A stretch of DNA of 64,000 nt, taken from the NCBI RefSeq assembly GCF_003369915.1, contig NC_046677.1, positions 15,438,001-15,502,000 on the forward strand, written 5' to 3'. The stretch's first letter is position 1. Every line of letters starts with the position of its first letter. This DNA is from Drosophila miranda (Eukaryota > Arthropoda > Insecta > Diptera > Drosophilidae). The notes under the pieces were generated by a model. That model was not told the origin of the DNA. It saw nothing but the letters and a program-made list of their open reading frames with translations, and searched no databases. Shown here piece by piece: positions 10,649 through 20,977 of the stretch. The translations under genes and the position numbers were made by a program.

Positions 10649-13600
10649 ATGCAGGCCGATAAACTCCCACCAAATCCCCGTGAATCGGCAGGACTATTGT
10701 CCTCGCTTATGTTTTGGTATGTTTTATAAAAGACGACACATCATCGAGCAGCTATCATGTAAACTTAAGAGATTATGTGAGCATCTTTGGGGTGTTTTTG
10801 CTGATAAGTCTGTCACGTCTGGTTTATCAAGCTTTATCGTGTAGAGCTATTAAATCTTAGCCCCAAACATTTCCTATATACATGAAATAATACATTTCCT
10901 AATGCTCGTACTCTTACGACAGCTTTGCACTGCCCATTCTCTTCAAGGGCCGCAAGAAGACCCTTCAACCTACGGATCTGTATCAGGCCCTCAAGGGACA
11001 CCGAGCGGATAGTTTGGGCGACAGATTCTTCCAGACATGGCAGGCCGAAGTGGCAGCATGTCGTCGGAAGCACAACCAGCAGCCGAGCATCATCAAGGTG
11101 ATACTTCGTGTATTCGGCTGGCAGCTGCTGAGCTCCGGCCTGATCCTTGGAGTCCTGGAACTGGGGACCAGGTAAGTGGAGATCGATCTATAGTTTCTTC
11201 TGTAAAATGAATCTCCTTACAGGGCCACTGCACCTTTGTTGCTAGGCGCCTTGATATCAGAGTTTACGGCATATGGAAACGGCGATGGACTGAGCGCACA
11301 GCTGTATGGAGCTGGCCTGATATTTACAACCTTGGTTAGTGTCCTCCTGTTCCATCCTTATATGATGGGTATGATGGTGAGTCCACAAAACACCTGTACA
11401 ATTTCATTGATTAGAACCCGTCCCGTCCCGAACAGCACCTGTCCATGAAGATGAGGGTAGCCGTGGGCTGTGCCATCTATCGCAAGGCGCTGCGCCTGAG
11501 TCGCACTGCTATGGGAAATACCACAACGGGTCAGGTGGTCAATCTGATATCCAACGATTTGGGGCGCTTCGATCGGGCCCTGATACACTTCCACTTTCTC
11601 TGGCTGGGACCGCTGGAGCTGCTGGTTGCCTCCTATTTCCTGTATCAGCAGATTGGCCTGGCCTCGCTCTACGGCATTGTCATACTGCTGCTCTATCTGC
11701 CGGTGCAGACCTACTTGAGCAGGCTGACCTCCGTGCTGCGTCTGCAGACCGCTCTGCGAACGGACCAGCGGGTGCGAATGATGAACGAGATCATATCCGG
11801 CATACAGGTGATCAAGATGTACACCTGGGAGCGGCCCTTTGGCAAGGCGATCGAGCGCCTGCGGCGCAGCGAGATGAGCTCCATTCGCAAGGTAAACTAC
11901 ATCCGGGGCACTCTGCTCTCTTTTGAGATTACTCTCGGCAGGATTGCCATCTTTGTGAGCCTCTTGGGCTACGTCCTGATGGGCGGGGAGCTCACGGCGG
12001 AGAAGGCCTTTGTGGTTACGGCATTCTACAACATCCTGAGGCGCACTGTCAGCAAGTTTTTCCCCAGCGGCATGTCCCAGTTTGCCGAAATGTTGGTCAC
12101 ATTGCGCCGGATACGGGCATTCCTTATGCGCGACGAATCGGCTGTCCTTCAGAGCGATGGCGATGGTGATCCCAAAGAGAAGCCGACCGATGTTTTGGTC
12201 GAAATTGAGGATTTGACAGCACGCTGGAGCCGAGAGCAAAGTGAACCGGTCCTGGACAGGATCAGCATGAGCCTGAAGCGCCCGCAATTGGTGGCCGTCA
12301 TTGGGCCCGTGGGCTCTGGGAAATCGAGCCTCATCCAGGCGATACTCGGCGAGCTGCCACCCGAGTCTGGGCGCTTAAAGCTCCAGGGAAGAGTGTCCTA
12401 TGCCTCGCAGGAGCCCTGGCTCTTCAACGCCTCCCTGCGGGACAATATCCTGTTCGGCCTGCCCATGGACAAGCATCGATACCGCAGTGTGGTCCAGAAG
12501 TGTGCCTTGGAACGTGACTTTGAGCTGCTCCAGGGGGATCGGACAATGGCGGGTGAGCGTGGCGCATCGCTCTCCGGCGGCCAACGGGCGAGGATCAGTC
12601 TGGCCAGAGCCGTGTACCGCAGGGCGGATATCTACCTGCTGGACGATCCTCTCAGCGCCGTGGACACGCACGTGGGTCGTCATCTGTTCGAGGAGTGCAT
12701 GCGGGGCTTTCTCAAGCATCAATTGGTCATACTGGTGACCCATCAGCTGCAGTTCCTGGAACAGGCGGATCTCATTGTGATTATGGACAAGGGCAGGGTC
12801 ACAGACATCGGCAGCTATGAAAAGATGCTAAAGAGTGGTCAGGACTTTGCCCAGCTGCTGGCCAAAAGTACTCGCCATGAGAATGTAGACCACGATGGAG
12901 ATGGGGATGGGGCAGCTGCTGGCGATGGCAAGGTCTATTCCCGCCAAAGCAGCCGCCAGAGCAGGACGAGTGTCAGCTCTGCAGAGTCCGGAGAAGAGGA
13001 GGTGGTAGTCACCCCCGTGCAGGAGTCACGTTCCAGCGGCAGTATTGGCATGGATATCTACAGAAAGTACTTTGCCGCTGGCTCTGGCTGGATCATGTTC
13101 GTCCTGGTCGTGTTCTTTTGCCTGGGCACACAGCTGCTGGCCTCTGGTGGCGATTACTTCCTGTCCTACTGGTAAGTGAGATCTGCTATTGAACTGGAAT
13201 AATCTATGGGATTATTTAATCCCATAATAATACCCGCAGGGTTAAGAACAACAATCAATCTTCTGCGGTGGACATTTACTACTTCAGTGCCATAAATGTG
13301 GCCCTCGTGATCTTTGCCCTGCTTCGAACGATTCTGTTCTTCAGCATGGCCATGCACTCGTCCACTCAGCTGCACAACACTATGTTTCAGGGCGTATCCC
13401 GCACGGCGCTATATTTCTTCCACTCAAATCCGTCGGGCCGCATACTGAACCGATTCGCTATGGACCTGGGCCAGGTGGACGAGGTGCTGCCCGCCGTCAT
13501 GCTGGACTGCATACAGATCTTCCTCACCATAGCCGGAATAATCTGTGTGCTGTGCATCACCAATCCCTGGTATCTGTTGAACACGTCCGTCATGTTCGTG

Positions 13601-14964
13601 GCCTCCCACTTCCTACGCCGGTTCTACCTGAGTACTTCGCGGAATGTGAAGCGACTGGAAGCGGTGGCCAGATCGCCCATTTACTCGCACTTCAGTGCCA
13701 CCCTGAATGGTCTGCCCACCATACGCGCCCTGGGTGCCCAGAGACTGTTAATTGGGGAGTACGACAACTACCAGGATCTGCACAGTTCTGGCTACTATAC
13801 GTTCCTGTCCACCAGTCGGGCATTCGGCTACTATCTGGATCTCTTCTGTGTGGCCTATGTGATTTCCGTGACGCTTACAAGCTACTTCTATCCACCACTC
13901 GGCAATCCGGGACAGATTGGATTGGCCATTACGCAGGCCATGTCCATGACGGGCACCGTTCAGTGGGGCATGCGGCAGTCGGCAGAGCTGGAGAACTCCA
14001 TGACGTCCGTGGAGCGGGTTGTGGAGTACAGAAACCTACAGGCGGAGGGAGAGTTCGAGTCTCCTGCTGACAAAAAGCCAGCCGATAGTTGGCCCAAAGA
14101 GGGACAAATTGTGGCCGATGACCTGAGCCTGAGATACAATCCCGATCCCAAAACCGATCGGGTACTGAACTCTCTGAGTTTTGTGATCCAGCCGCGCGAG
14201 AAAATCGGCATTGTGGGACGCACGGGTGCGGGGAAATCTACGCTGATTAATGCACTGTTCCGACTATCCTACACCGATGGCAGCATGCTGATTGATGGGA
14301 GGGATACAGCTGGGATTGGTCTCAACGATTTACGCAGCAGAATCTCGATTATTCCACAGGAACCGGTGCTTTTTTCCGGCACCCTTCGCTACAATCTGGA
14401 TCCATTCGAGCAGTATACGGACGACAAGCTCTGGCAGGCCCTAGAGGAGGTTCATTTGAAGGAGGAAGTCTCGGAGCTGCCCACCGGCTTGCAGAGCCTC
14501 GTCTCCGAGGGTGGGGCCAACTATAGTGTTGGTCAGCGCCAGTTGGTCTGCCTGGCACGTGCTGTTCTACGGGAAAATCGCATCCTAGTCATGGACGAGG
14601 CCACGGCGAATGTAGATCCCCAAACCGATGCCCTCATCCAGTCCACCATTCGGAGAAAGTTCAGAGACTGCACTGTCCTAACCATAGCCCATCGCCTGAA
14701 TACCATCATTGATTCGGATAGGGTTATGGTATTGGATGCCGGCAATCTGGTGGAGTTTGGCACTCCACACGAGCTTCTAGTGCAATCCAAAACGAAAATC
14801 TTCTACGGCATGGTTATGGAGACGGGCAGGACGAGTTTTGACTATCTTCTGAAGATAGCACAGTCAGTGAGTGGAAAATACCAGAATCTTTCAATATACA
14901 AGACAATTTCAATATACAACACTTGCAGGTCCACGAGAGCAAATCGCACAGCAGAATAGAATGA
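10649..14964 (+). CDS. ABC transporter subfamily C (MRP4/ABCC4-like), 6 exons
   Basis: Exons 10649-10716, 10923-11171, 11223-11376, 11436-13171, 13240-14866 and 14929-14964 have GT/AG borders and join in frame to 1289 aa, close to human ABCC4 (1325). The start MQADKLPPNPRESAG resembles ABCC4-type N-termini and has no TMD0. Exon 4 contains transmembrane domain 1 and nucleotide-binding domain 1: Walker A GPVGSGKS at residues 447-454, signature LSGGQ at 536-540 and Walker B IYLLDD at 556-561. Here Asp replaces the catalytic Glu, as is usual for ABCC NBD1. Exon 5 holds TMD2 and NBD2: Walker A GRTGAGKS at 1062-1069, YSVGQ at 1164-1168 and ILVMDEA at 1184-1190. An acidic/Ser-rich linker sits near residues 640-690. 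It is predicted to be an ATP-driven plasma-membrane exporter of organic anions or conjugates. All motifs look functional. Exons 1 and 6 are short and rest on splice-site and frame logic. Confidence 0.93.
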
Positions 14965-15299
14965 ATCCTTCCATCAATATGATTTTTTCCTCTTCAACAG
15001 CTGTTTATTAAGTGCTGCAGCCAGAGCCTTCCGCTCAACCATTCTTGAAGTAATTAAATAATCAATTATTCTATAATTTGTTTCTATATTTGCTATGAGA
15101 ATAATTATACGAGTATTAAAACTCAACGCCGAAGCCAAGATTAAATTTAAGAAAGAAAGACGAAGAAAACAGACGACAACATCACAGATTGATGAGAAGC
15201 TACGTTTGAAGAAGCTTAGCCCATTAGGGGCTAATGGGTATTTTAATACTCATGAAAATTATGAAAGATAGAGATTTTTTAGTGGTTCGAAAAGTGGAA
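14965..15299. other. 3' flank of the ABC transporter
   Basis: AT-rich, with ATTAAA-type candidate polyadenylation signals shortly after 15040. There is no gene. Confidence 0.5.
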
Positions 15300-15989
15300 G
15301 TCAATGGATATTTCAGTCATGATATACTTTTCCGCTCTAGTGATTTTTCTCATTTGAAATTAGTTGGTGAGCGAGCCTTCTTTATGAACCGGCCGCCCTC
15401 AGGCATTTGGGTGTTGCCGGATGGATACTTCAACCACGATCGCGTGCATCGCGCCAGCAGCATCCACATTATTTATTTACCTGCACTTTTTACAACGTAC
15501 GATGTATGTGCTTCGCAGGTGCACACATTACTGAGATCGTCTTTCCGGCAGCTTTCTTTGTTTCCCCAATCCCATTTTCATATTTTCCATTGACTATTTT
15601 TGCTTGGAATAAGTTTTTATTTATTATTTACATCATTACAATTTTTCCGTCATTTTAGCAGGTGGCCCCTTTCGGGGGCCAAAAGTACCACTTGCGTGCC
15701 GGGTGAGAGCCCGCATTCTTTTATAAGGGACTTCACCTTTGGGTCCGGCCACTCATGGCCTTTATCTCCGTCTCTCCAGTCCGCTCGCCGTCGGTACCTC
15801 TTCAGTAGGTGATTCCGCCGTAGCTCCTCGTCTTCTCGGGGTCGCTGAGTCGACAATGTGGTGTCCCGTCCGTTGCAGCAGGGACCAGTGATTGACGGCG
15901 GAAATGTTGGTTCACGCCGAATCAAACACTAGGATTCAGCTTCAAGGCGCGTAAGTGTATCATTATATAAGTGTGGATAAATTTTGAAA

Positions 15990-16196
15990 TATATCTTCCT
16001 TCACAGAGTACCTATGTACCCTAAGCTTTGCCACCAGCCGAGTCGTATCCGATGTCCCCACGTCAGACGAAGTCCTTGCAAGAGCCCGATCCTATTAACC
16101 GCTGTCATCTTCCGACCTGCCCATCGACAACTATCTGAAGGACTTTGGCTATGGAAAACAAGGGAGTGGCTACGCGGACTACTAGGCTCTGGATAG
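15990..16196 (+). pseudogene. Possible decayed 3' exon of an unknown gene
   Basis: One frame reads like a C-terminal exon (PIDNYLKDFGYGKQGSGYADY then stop, near 16117-16182). The same frame upstream is open except for one TAA near 16100. A second frame is also open across the stretch, so which frame is real is uncertain. It lies in the unique centre of the inverted repeat. I do not recognise the protein. Confidence 0.3.
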
Positions 16197-16364
16197 ATCT
16201 CGTTGTTGTTAGGTTTAAGGATATACAAGATAGTACAGATACATTTTGGTAGTAGATATAAATGTAATCAGCTTGTTCATTTATTTATACTTGGCTAAGT
16301 TATGATGAATAAAACTATTGAAAACTACCATCCTTGCTGTATCCTGTATGGGGGAAACTATCCT

Positions 16365-16815
16365 GATTGATTTTTATTGAATAACTATTATTATAATTGT
16401 TATTCTTGATTTTTATTGTATAATTATTATTATAATTATTATTCTTGATTTTTATTGAATAAACATTATTATAATTGTTATTATTGATTTTTATTGAATA
16501 ACTATTATTATAATTGTTTTATTGATTTTTATTGAATAACTATTATTATAATTGACATTTTTGATTTTTATTGAATAACTATTATTATAACTATTATTCT
16601 TGATTTTTATTGAATAACTATTATTATAATTGTTATTCTTGATTTGTATTGAATAACTATTATTATAATTGTTATTTTTTATTTTTATTGAATAACTATT
16701 ATTATAATTGTTATTCTTGATTTTTATTGAATAATTATTATCATAATGATTATTTTTGATTTTTATTGTATAATTATTATTTTTGATTTTTATTGAATAA
16801 TTATTATTAAATTAT
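16365..16815. repeat. AT-rich minisatellite, about 39-bp unit
   Basis: About eleven tandem, slightly diverged units carry the core GATTTTTATTGAATAACTAT followed by a TATTATAATTGTTATTC-like half. The array ends in a short inverted AATAAT/ATTATT segment, and unique sequence resumes near 16852. Confidence 0.85.
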
Positions 16816-17028
16816 TATAATAATAATTAATAATAATAGTTATTCAATAATGGCCCGATCTGGGCGTGCTGCGCCTGTTTGCAATCGGGATAGTTTCCCC
16901 CATACAGGATACAGCAAGGATGGTAGTTTTCAATAGTTGCCGGACCCAAAGGTGAAGTCCCTTATAAAAGAATGCGGGCTCTCACCCGGCACGCAAGTGG
17001 TACTTTTGGCCCCCGAAAGGGGCCACCT

Positions 17029-17276
17029 GCTAAAATGACGGAAAAATTGTAATGATGTAAATAATAAATAAAAACTTAATAACTTTACCTGACGTAATAA
17101 GAGGTGGAGATCGCGGCATAGCAGTTTGTGGCCAGAGAGGGTCTCGGCCAATAGAGCTGGAGGGAATACAAAAATAAAAGAAGAAGAACCAATCAAAAAT
17201 AGTCAATGCAAAATATGAAAATGGGATTGGGGAAACAAAGAAAGCTTACCCTGTCAGAGCCGATGAGGTAAAGCAT
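17029..17276 (-). pseudogene. Remnant of a spliced gene in the right arm
   Basis: On the minus strand an ATG at 17276 opens MLYLIGSDR and meets a donor (GGTAAGC) at about 17249. A pyrimidine-rich acceptor (CCCTCCAG) precedes 17156, a 58-nt segment follows (one frame reads LLAETLSGHKLLCRDLHLLL) to a donor GTAAAG at 17098, and an acceptor TTTTAG precedes 17029. Both inferred introns are short, as is normal in flies. The next segment meets a stop quickly in most frames. I cannot name the gene. Confidence 0.35.
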
Positions 17277-17500
17277 TGTGCTGCCGGAAAGACGATCTCA
17301 GTAATGTGTGCACCTGCGAAGCACATACATCGTACGTTGTAAAAAGTGCAGGTAAATAAATAATGTGGATGCTGCTGGCGCGATTCACGCGATCGTGGTT
17401 AAAGTATCCATCCGGCAACACCCAAATGCCTGAAGGCACAGAAAATCACCAGAGGCGGAGGACACGGAAAAGTGAAGTATATCATGAAATATGATGTCAC

Positions 17501-18364
17501 GATCCTGAAAAGGAAGACAGAATTCGTAATATCTCTATTGAAAGCTGGGATCATCGATTTTCAATTAACTTTCAACAGTGTTCCTAGGCGTTCAGCCATC
17601 GCCGTGTCATCATGAGCTAGCCAGCACAGCTTTGTCATACTTGCGCATCAAATTTGAAATCATTTAGATCTGTAAAAGACCAAAGCACTGATGAGAATGG
17701 GCTCCGTACCCGTACCAAGCACCAATACCAAATAGGATGTTGAAACCCAGAATCCCGACATGCCGTCGAGAGTGGAGTTCCAATAAGTATCCTACACAGA
17801 TCCTACTCAGCGTGGACTTCTTTATAAAAATAATGTATTAATTACCGTTTTGAAAGTATCTCCTTGAAGCATGGAAATGGTGTGACAGGTGGCATAAAAA
17901 AGGACCCAAAGGCCACTTTCGTATACCCGGAAACGTGTAAAAAACAACCATTATAGCACCTATTAAACTAAGCGAACTCGCCTAACTAACTGCAGAACGG
18001 TTGAAATATATGATCTGATACAAAATAAAAAAAAAGGTTCAGCAGTGAACAACTGGTCTGAAGTGGTTCCAACTAAACTGCGTAAAATCCAAAAAAAGTT
18101 TCCCAAATATTAAAAGTGCTTCCGGGGATTTGGCTAACCTCTGTGCAATAATAAAGTCAAAGTTCTACTGTCCTCTCTCTTCCTTTTGCAGTGCAACCCC
18201 TCTAGCGGAGTGGAGCAACATATGTATAACCGCTGGTGTTAGTTCTATTATTCTAATTTATAAGAATTGTAGCTAAACCCAGTGATCCATATGCCATACA
18301 CATATATGTCAGTAAGTATACAAATGCTGGGACATTTTAAATACATTCTAGAATTTAATACATA
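17501..18364. other. Unassigned region
   Basis: There is no clear gene. A short minus-strand stretch near 17640-17690 follows a good acceptor (TTTGGTCTTTTACAG) and reads DLNDFKFDAQV before stops. It may be another exon remnant of the gene seen in the inverted-repeat arm. Confidence 0.35.
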
Positions 18365-18837
18365 ATGGATAACTTTCAAGTGCCAAAAGTTGTCAACCGC
18401 CACGTTCTCCAGGCCATTTATTACTTTTCGGAACAAAATTTGTTGGACTACGTTCCTCTTTCGACCATAAAACTGGAGGTGATGTTCTCCATGCGGAATG
18501 TTAATCCTGTCCATGACCTAGAAGCCGTTATTGAGGCGTCGGTGAAAAATCTCACTTTAATCGGTGTTCTGAAAAAGCGATCAGTGCCAGCTATAAGAAG
18601 GAATACGCGCTTCAGTTCAAGCCTGCAATTTGGTCTTAATCATATCATATCTCATATCTGACGTCGCTGTCCAAATCGACACAGCTCGGCGGATGATCGC
18701 TCCAATAATCCGATTTGGAACTGGAGCTGGAAAGCTCGGAAAACGAGGATGAGACTGTGCAGGACCAATTATCAGTAAAAACTTGCCAAACAAAATTTAA
18801 TGTCTCCAAAAAGGATCTTAATAAAATTGTCATGTAG
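18365..18837 (+). pseudogene. Decayed small gene, possibly DUF4777-like
   Basis: An ATG at 18365 opens about 75 residues of good coding quality (MDNFQVPKVVNRHVLQAIYY ... IEASVKNLTLIGVLKK). The helical pattern is reminiscent of the small insect DUF4777 family; this assignment is from pattern memory and weak. After about 18590 the reading moves by one base: another frame gives SYKKEYALQFKPAIWS. Further on, after two in-frame stops, an acidic tail SDLELELESSENEDETVQDQ appears and runs to a TAG at 18835-18837. The sequence reads as a once-continuous protein of about 150 aa broken by small indels. An unseen intron is a less likely alternative. Confidence 0.45.
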
Positions 18838-19103
18838 TCATAAATAATTCTTTATTCTCGTAGCCAAATCATGCTACATATGTATATCCAAAACCGTTGA
18901 TTTCTATGGAATTTACTAAAAGGCCGCTTCTAAAAGTTTCGTACGATATTGAAAAAAGTGCGAATACCTGAGATATTATTATATTATGTATTATTATTTT
19001 CATCTAATTACGCCAAATGAAGTTTTACCATATGGCAATTTTCGGTACACACAAAGAGGTAATTGGGTAATTTTCATAAGAATTAGTTTGCGGCCAAAAT
19101 GAA
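18838..19103. other. Intergenic, 3' flank of the Sps1-like gene
   Basis: AT-rich DNA with no gene seen. Confidence 0.5.
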
Positions 19104-20333
19104 TTATATTTTAGCATCGATGACGCGTGGCTTGATTAAATTGACAGTCCGCTCCCCCTTATCCACAATGCCAATGATATAGGCGCGAGCACTGGGACCC
19201 TCCAGTTCAATGATTTCATTGCAGAATGCGGTGGCCTCCTCACGCGGCAAGCAGATCAGAAGACCGCCGGAATGCTCGGGGGCCCGTCCACTCATTAGTT
19301 GGAAGACATCGCGGCAGCTTAAAGCTACTGATGCCATTTTTTGGATCACTGGCATGTTGTAGATGGAAAAGGAAACCTCCATCTGTTGGCGAGCAGCCAG
19401 GGCCTCGGCATCACCCACGAGACCGTATTCAGCTATAACGGTGGCCCCATGAGCGCCATACTTGTGCATCAGTTGAGCGGCGGTGCGATTGAGGCGACAC
19501 ATGGATCTCACAGCTATGTCATGGGCCTTGGCGATATCCTCCTCGGCGTAGGAGTTCTTCAGGTGCTTCCACTTCCCGTCCTCACTAACCATCCACTTGT
19601 GAACGTTCAGAGCCACGTGTGTGCCCAGGGGCTTGGTCAGCAGCAGGACATCGCCCGGAACAGCGTTGCCCGGCCCAATGACCTCGGTATTCTCGCAGAC
19701 GGACGTGGCCACGCCGCCAATGATGCACCAGCGATTGACCACGGTCTGGCCGCCAGTAACATGGGCGCCGGCCTTTACTGCGCAGTCCCTAAAGCCACGC
19801 ATCATCATGGGGACTACGGCATCGCGCTCCTTCTCCGACATGAGAGTGCTCACGGCCAGCAGCATCAGCATATTGTCGCAGGCCACAACGCCCTTGGCGT
19901 ACAGATCGCCGAGCACATTGGCACACGCTATCTTGCCCATTAAGTAGGGATCGTCAATGAGCGGGTAGTCAAAGTCGGTGGTCTGCACCAAATGTAAGTC
20001 GCCCAGCAAATGATTTTTTTGTGTAACGTCAGAGCCATGGTTACGGATATCGAGTCCGGAAAACAGCGGCTGCTGTTGCTGCTGCGAGGCCGGCACCGGC
20101 ACCGGCTCCACTACCTCACCTCCAGCTTCCTGCTCCTCGCGAGGTGCGATGGTCATCATCAGTTTGATGAGCATTTCTTTGGGCGTCTTTTTGCTACGCT
20201 CGTTCAGGTCGCCAAAACGTGTTAAACGAAAGTCGGCATCCAGGTCGTGGACGTTGGGTTCAAAAGGGCGAATCGGTACGTCGTGAAAAGTGCGTTTCAC
20301 CTCCAACTCGGAGGCAGATGAATTTTCACTCAT
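19104..20333 (-). CDS. Divergent intronless selenide,water dikinase-like protein (Sps1/SelD paralogue)
   Basis: A 409-aa single-exon frame, close to Drosophila SelD (398 aa). It keeps much of the fold: HDLDADFRLTRFGDL near residue 30, LVQTTDFDYPLIDDPYLMGK, NVLGDLYAKGV, CDNMLMLLAVS, VTGGQTVVN, LTKPLGTHVALNV, LMHKYGAHGAT and GGLLICLPRE. Key segments are changed. The glycine-rich active-site loop (GxGCK in the family) reads NERSKKT. The stretch before LVQTTD is replaced by a Gln run and unrelated residues. HGATDITGFGLLGHA has become HGATVIAEYGLVGDA. Selenophosphate synthesis is therefore doubtful; Sps1 itself already lacks the Cys/Sec. Absence of introns suggests a retrocopy. The frame is long and free of lesions, so it is probably under selection. 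Confidence 0.88.
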   Translation of the reverse strand: MSENSSASELEVKRTFHDVPIRPFEPNVHDLDADFRLTRFGDLNERSKKTPKEMLIKLMMTIAPREEQEAGGEVVEPVPVPASQQQQQPLFSGLDIRNHGSDVTQKNHLLGDLHLVQTTDFDYPLIDDPYLMGKIACANVLGDLYAKGVVACDNMLMLLAVSTLMSEKERDAVVPMMMRGFRDCAVKAGAHVTGGQTVVNRWCIIGGVATSVCENTEVIGPGNAVPGDVLLLTKPLGTHVALNVHKWMVSEDGKWKHLKNSYAEEDIAKAHDIAVRSMCRLNRTAAQLMHKYGAHGATVIAEYGLVGDAEALAARQQMEVSFSIYNMPVIQKMASVALSCRDVFQLMSGRAPEHSGGLLICLPREEATAFCNEIIELEGPSARAYIIGIVDKGERTVNLIKPRVIDAKI

Positions 20334-20455
20334 TTTAATTATTTTTCAGTTGAAACTTTTACGGAGAACTCGGAAAAATTCCTGTTGTGCAAATTTTTGA
20401 CGAAGAAGGAAACGTCAAAGCAAAGATGTCCAATGAAGCTATGATTTTGCTAATC

Positions 20456-20649
20456 TTATCGATGTTCTATGGAATCGTTTCCACATCGTATCGTATCGAT
20501 GTTTTTGCGAGTAAATTTAAATACTCAAATTGGAAATCATTCAATTTAATTAAGTATACACACATACTCCGGCTTTCGACGGAATTTAAATTTGTATGCC
20601 CTGATTTTCGCAACTTTTTGTATCGATAGTGTTTCATTCCGTATCGATA
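20456..20649. promoter_or_regulatory. Cluster of DRE-like TATCGAT motifs
   Basis: TATCGATA occurs at 20621-20628 and 20642-20649, and TATCGATG at 20456-20463 and 20494-20501. TATCGATA is the Drosophila DNA-replication-related element bound by DREF/BEAF. The cluster lies 120-320 bp upstream of the Sps1-like start on the minus strand and overlaps the end of the 57-aa ORF. The same motifs are kept in the other three copies of the block. Promoter function is inferred. Confidence 0.5.
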
Positions 20650-20807
20650 CCCATCATCAGTTCGGACGGACGCTGGCGTTTGCAATTTTCTAATTGCAGT
20701 GCTCTGTCCAGAACTACATTGAAATCCTGTCGCAGCTTCACATTCAAATCTGTGGCTATTGGACACGGTTGCGTCTGCGCAATCCTTTTGATAATCTCAT
20801 CGTTCAT
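20634..20807 (-). CDS. 57-aa conserved small ORF (copy A1)
   Basis: The frame starts MNDEIIKRIAQTQPC and ends MMGIDTE. It looks coding: balanced composition, an amphipathic Leu/Val/Arg helix in the middle (LNVKLRQDFNVVLDRALQLE) and no low complexity. It is head-to-head with the TAF5-like gene, with 170 bp between the start codons, and 300 bp upstream of the Sps1-like gene on the same strand. It could be a small gene, an upstream ORF of the Sps1-like mRNA or a remnant of a larger gene. I do not recognise it. Confidence 0.5.
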   Translation of the reverse strand: MNDEIIKRIAQTQPCPIATDLNVKLRQDFNVVLDRALQLENCKRQRPSELMMGIDTE

Positions 20808-20977
20808 TCGTAATGTAAGCAGGCCACTCAGCTGTTTCTGTGTATATCGAAGTCGATTGCAACTATGGAAACCCTGTTTCCCCTTTTCTAGAACGACTCG
20901 TGTGCTGTGTGGACGGACGTCTGGCGAGTGCAGTTGGCAAATTATATTGAAATCGCCCTATAAATTCCTATATCAGA

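Larger units (their letters stand above)
15300..17500. repeat. Large imperfect inverted repeat
   Basis: The left arm, about 15300-15760, matches the reverse complement of about 16936-17500. Examples are the stretch around 15390-15545 against 17260-17440, and 15656-15755 against 16940-17032. A separate inner pair, about 16312-16365 against 16868-16936, brackets an AT-rich minisatellite. The left arm lacks two blocks that look like exons in the right arm. The structure could be an inverted duplication of a former gene or a foldback-type transposable element. I could not identify terminal repeats of a known family. Confidence 0.8.

Noticed and set aside
11358-12287. 309-codon minus-strand frame inside the ABC transporter
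   Set aside because: It is a shadow of the GC-rich coding exon on the other strand and has no motif of its own.
16365-16815. CRISPR-like array
   Set aside because: The units are contiguous, AT-rich and without unique spacers, in a fly genome; it is a minisatellite.
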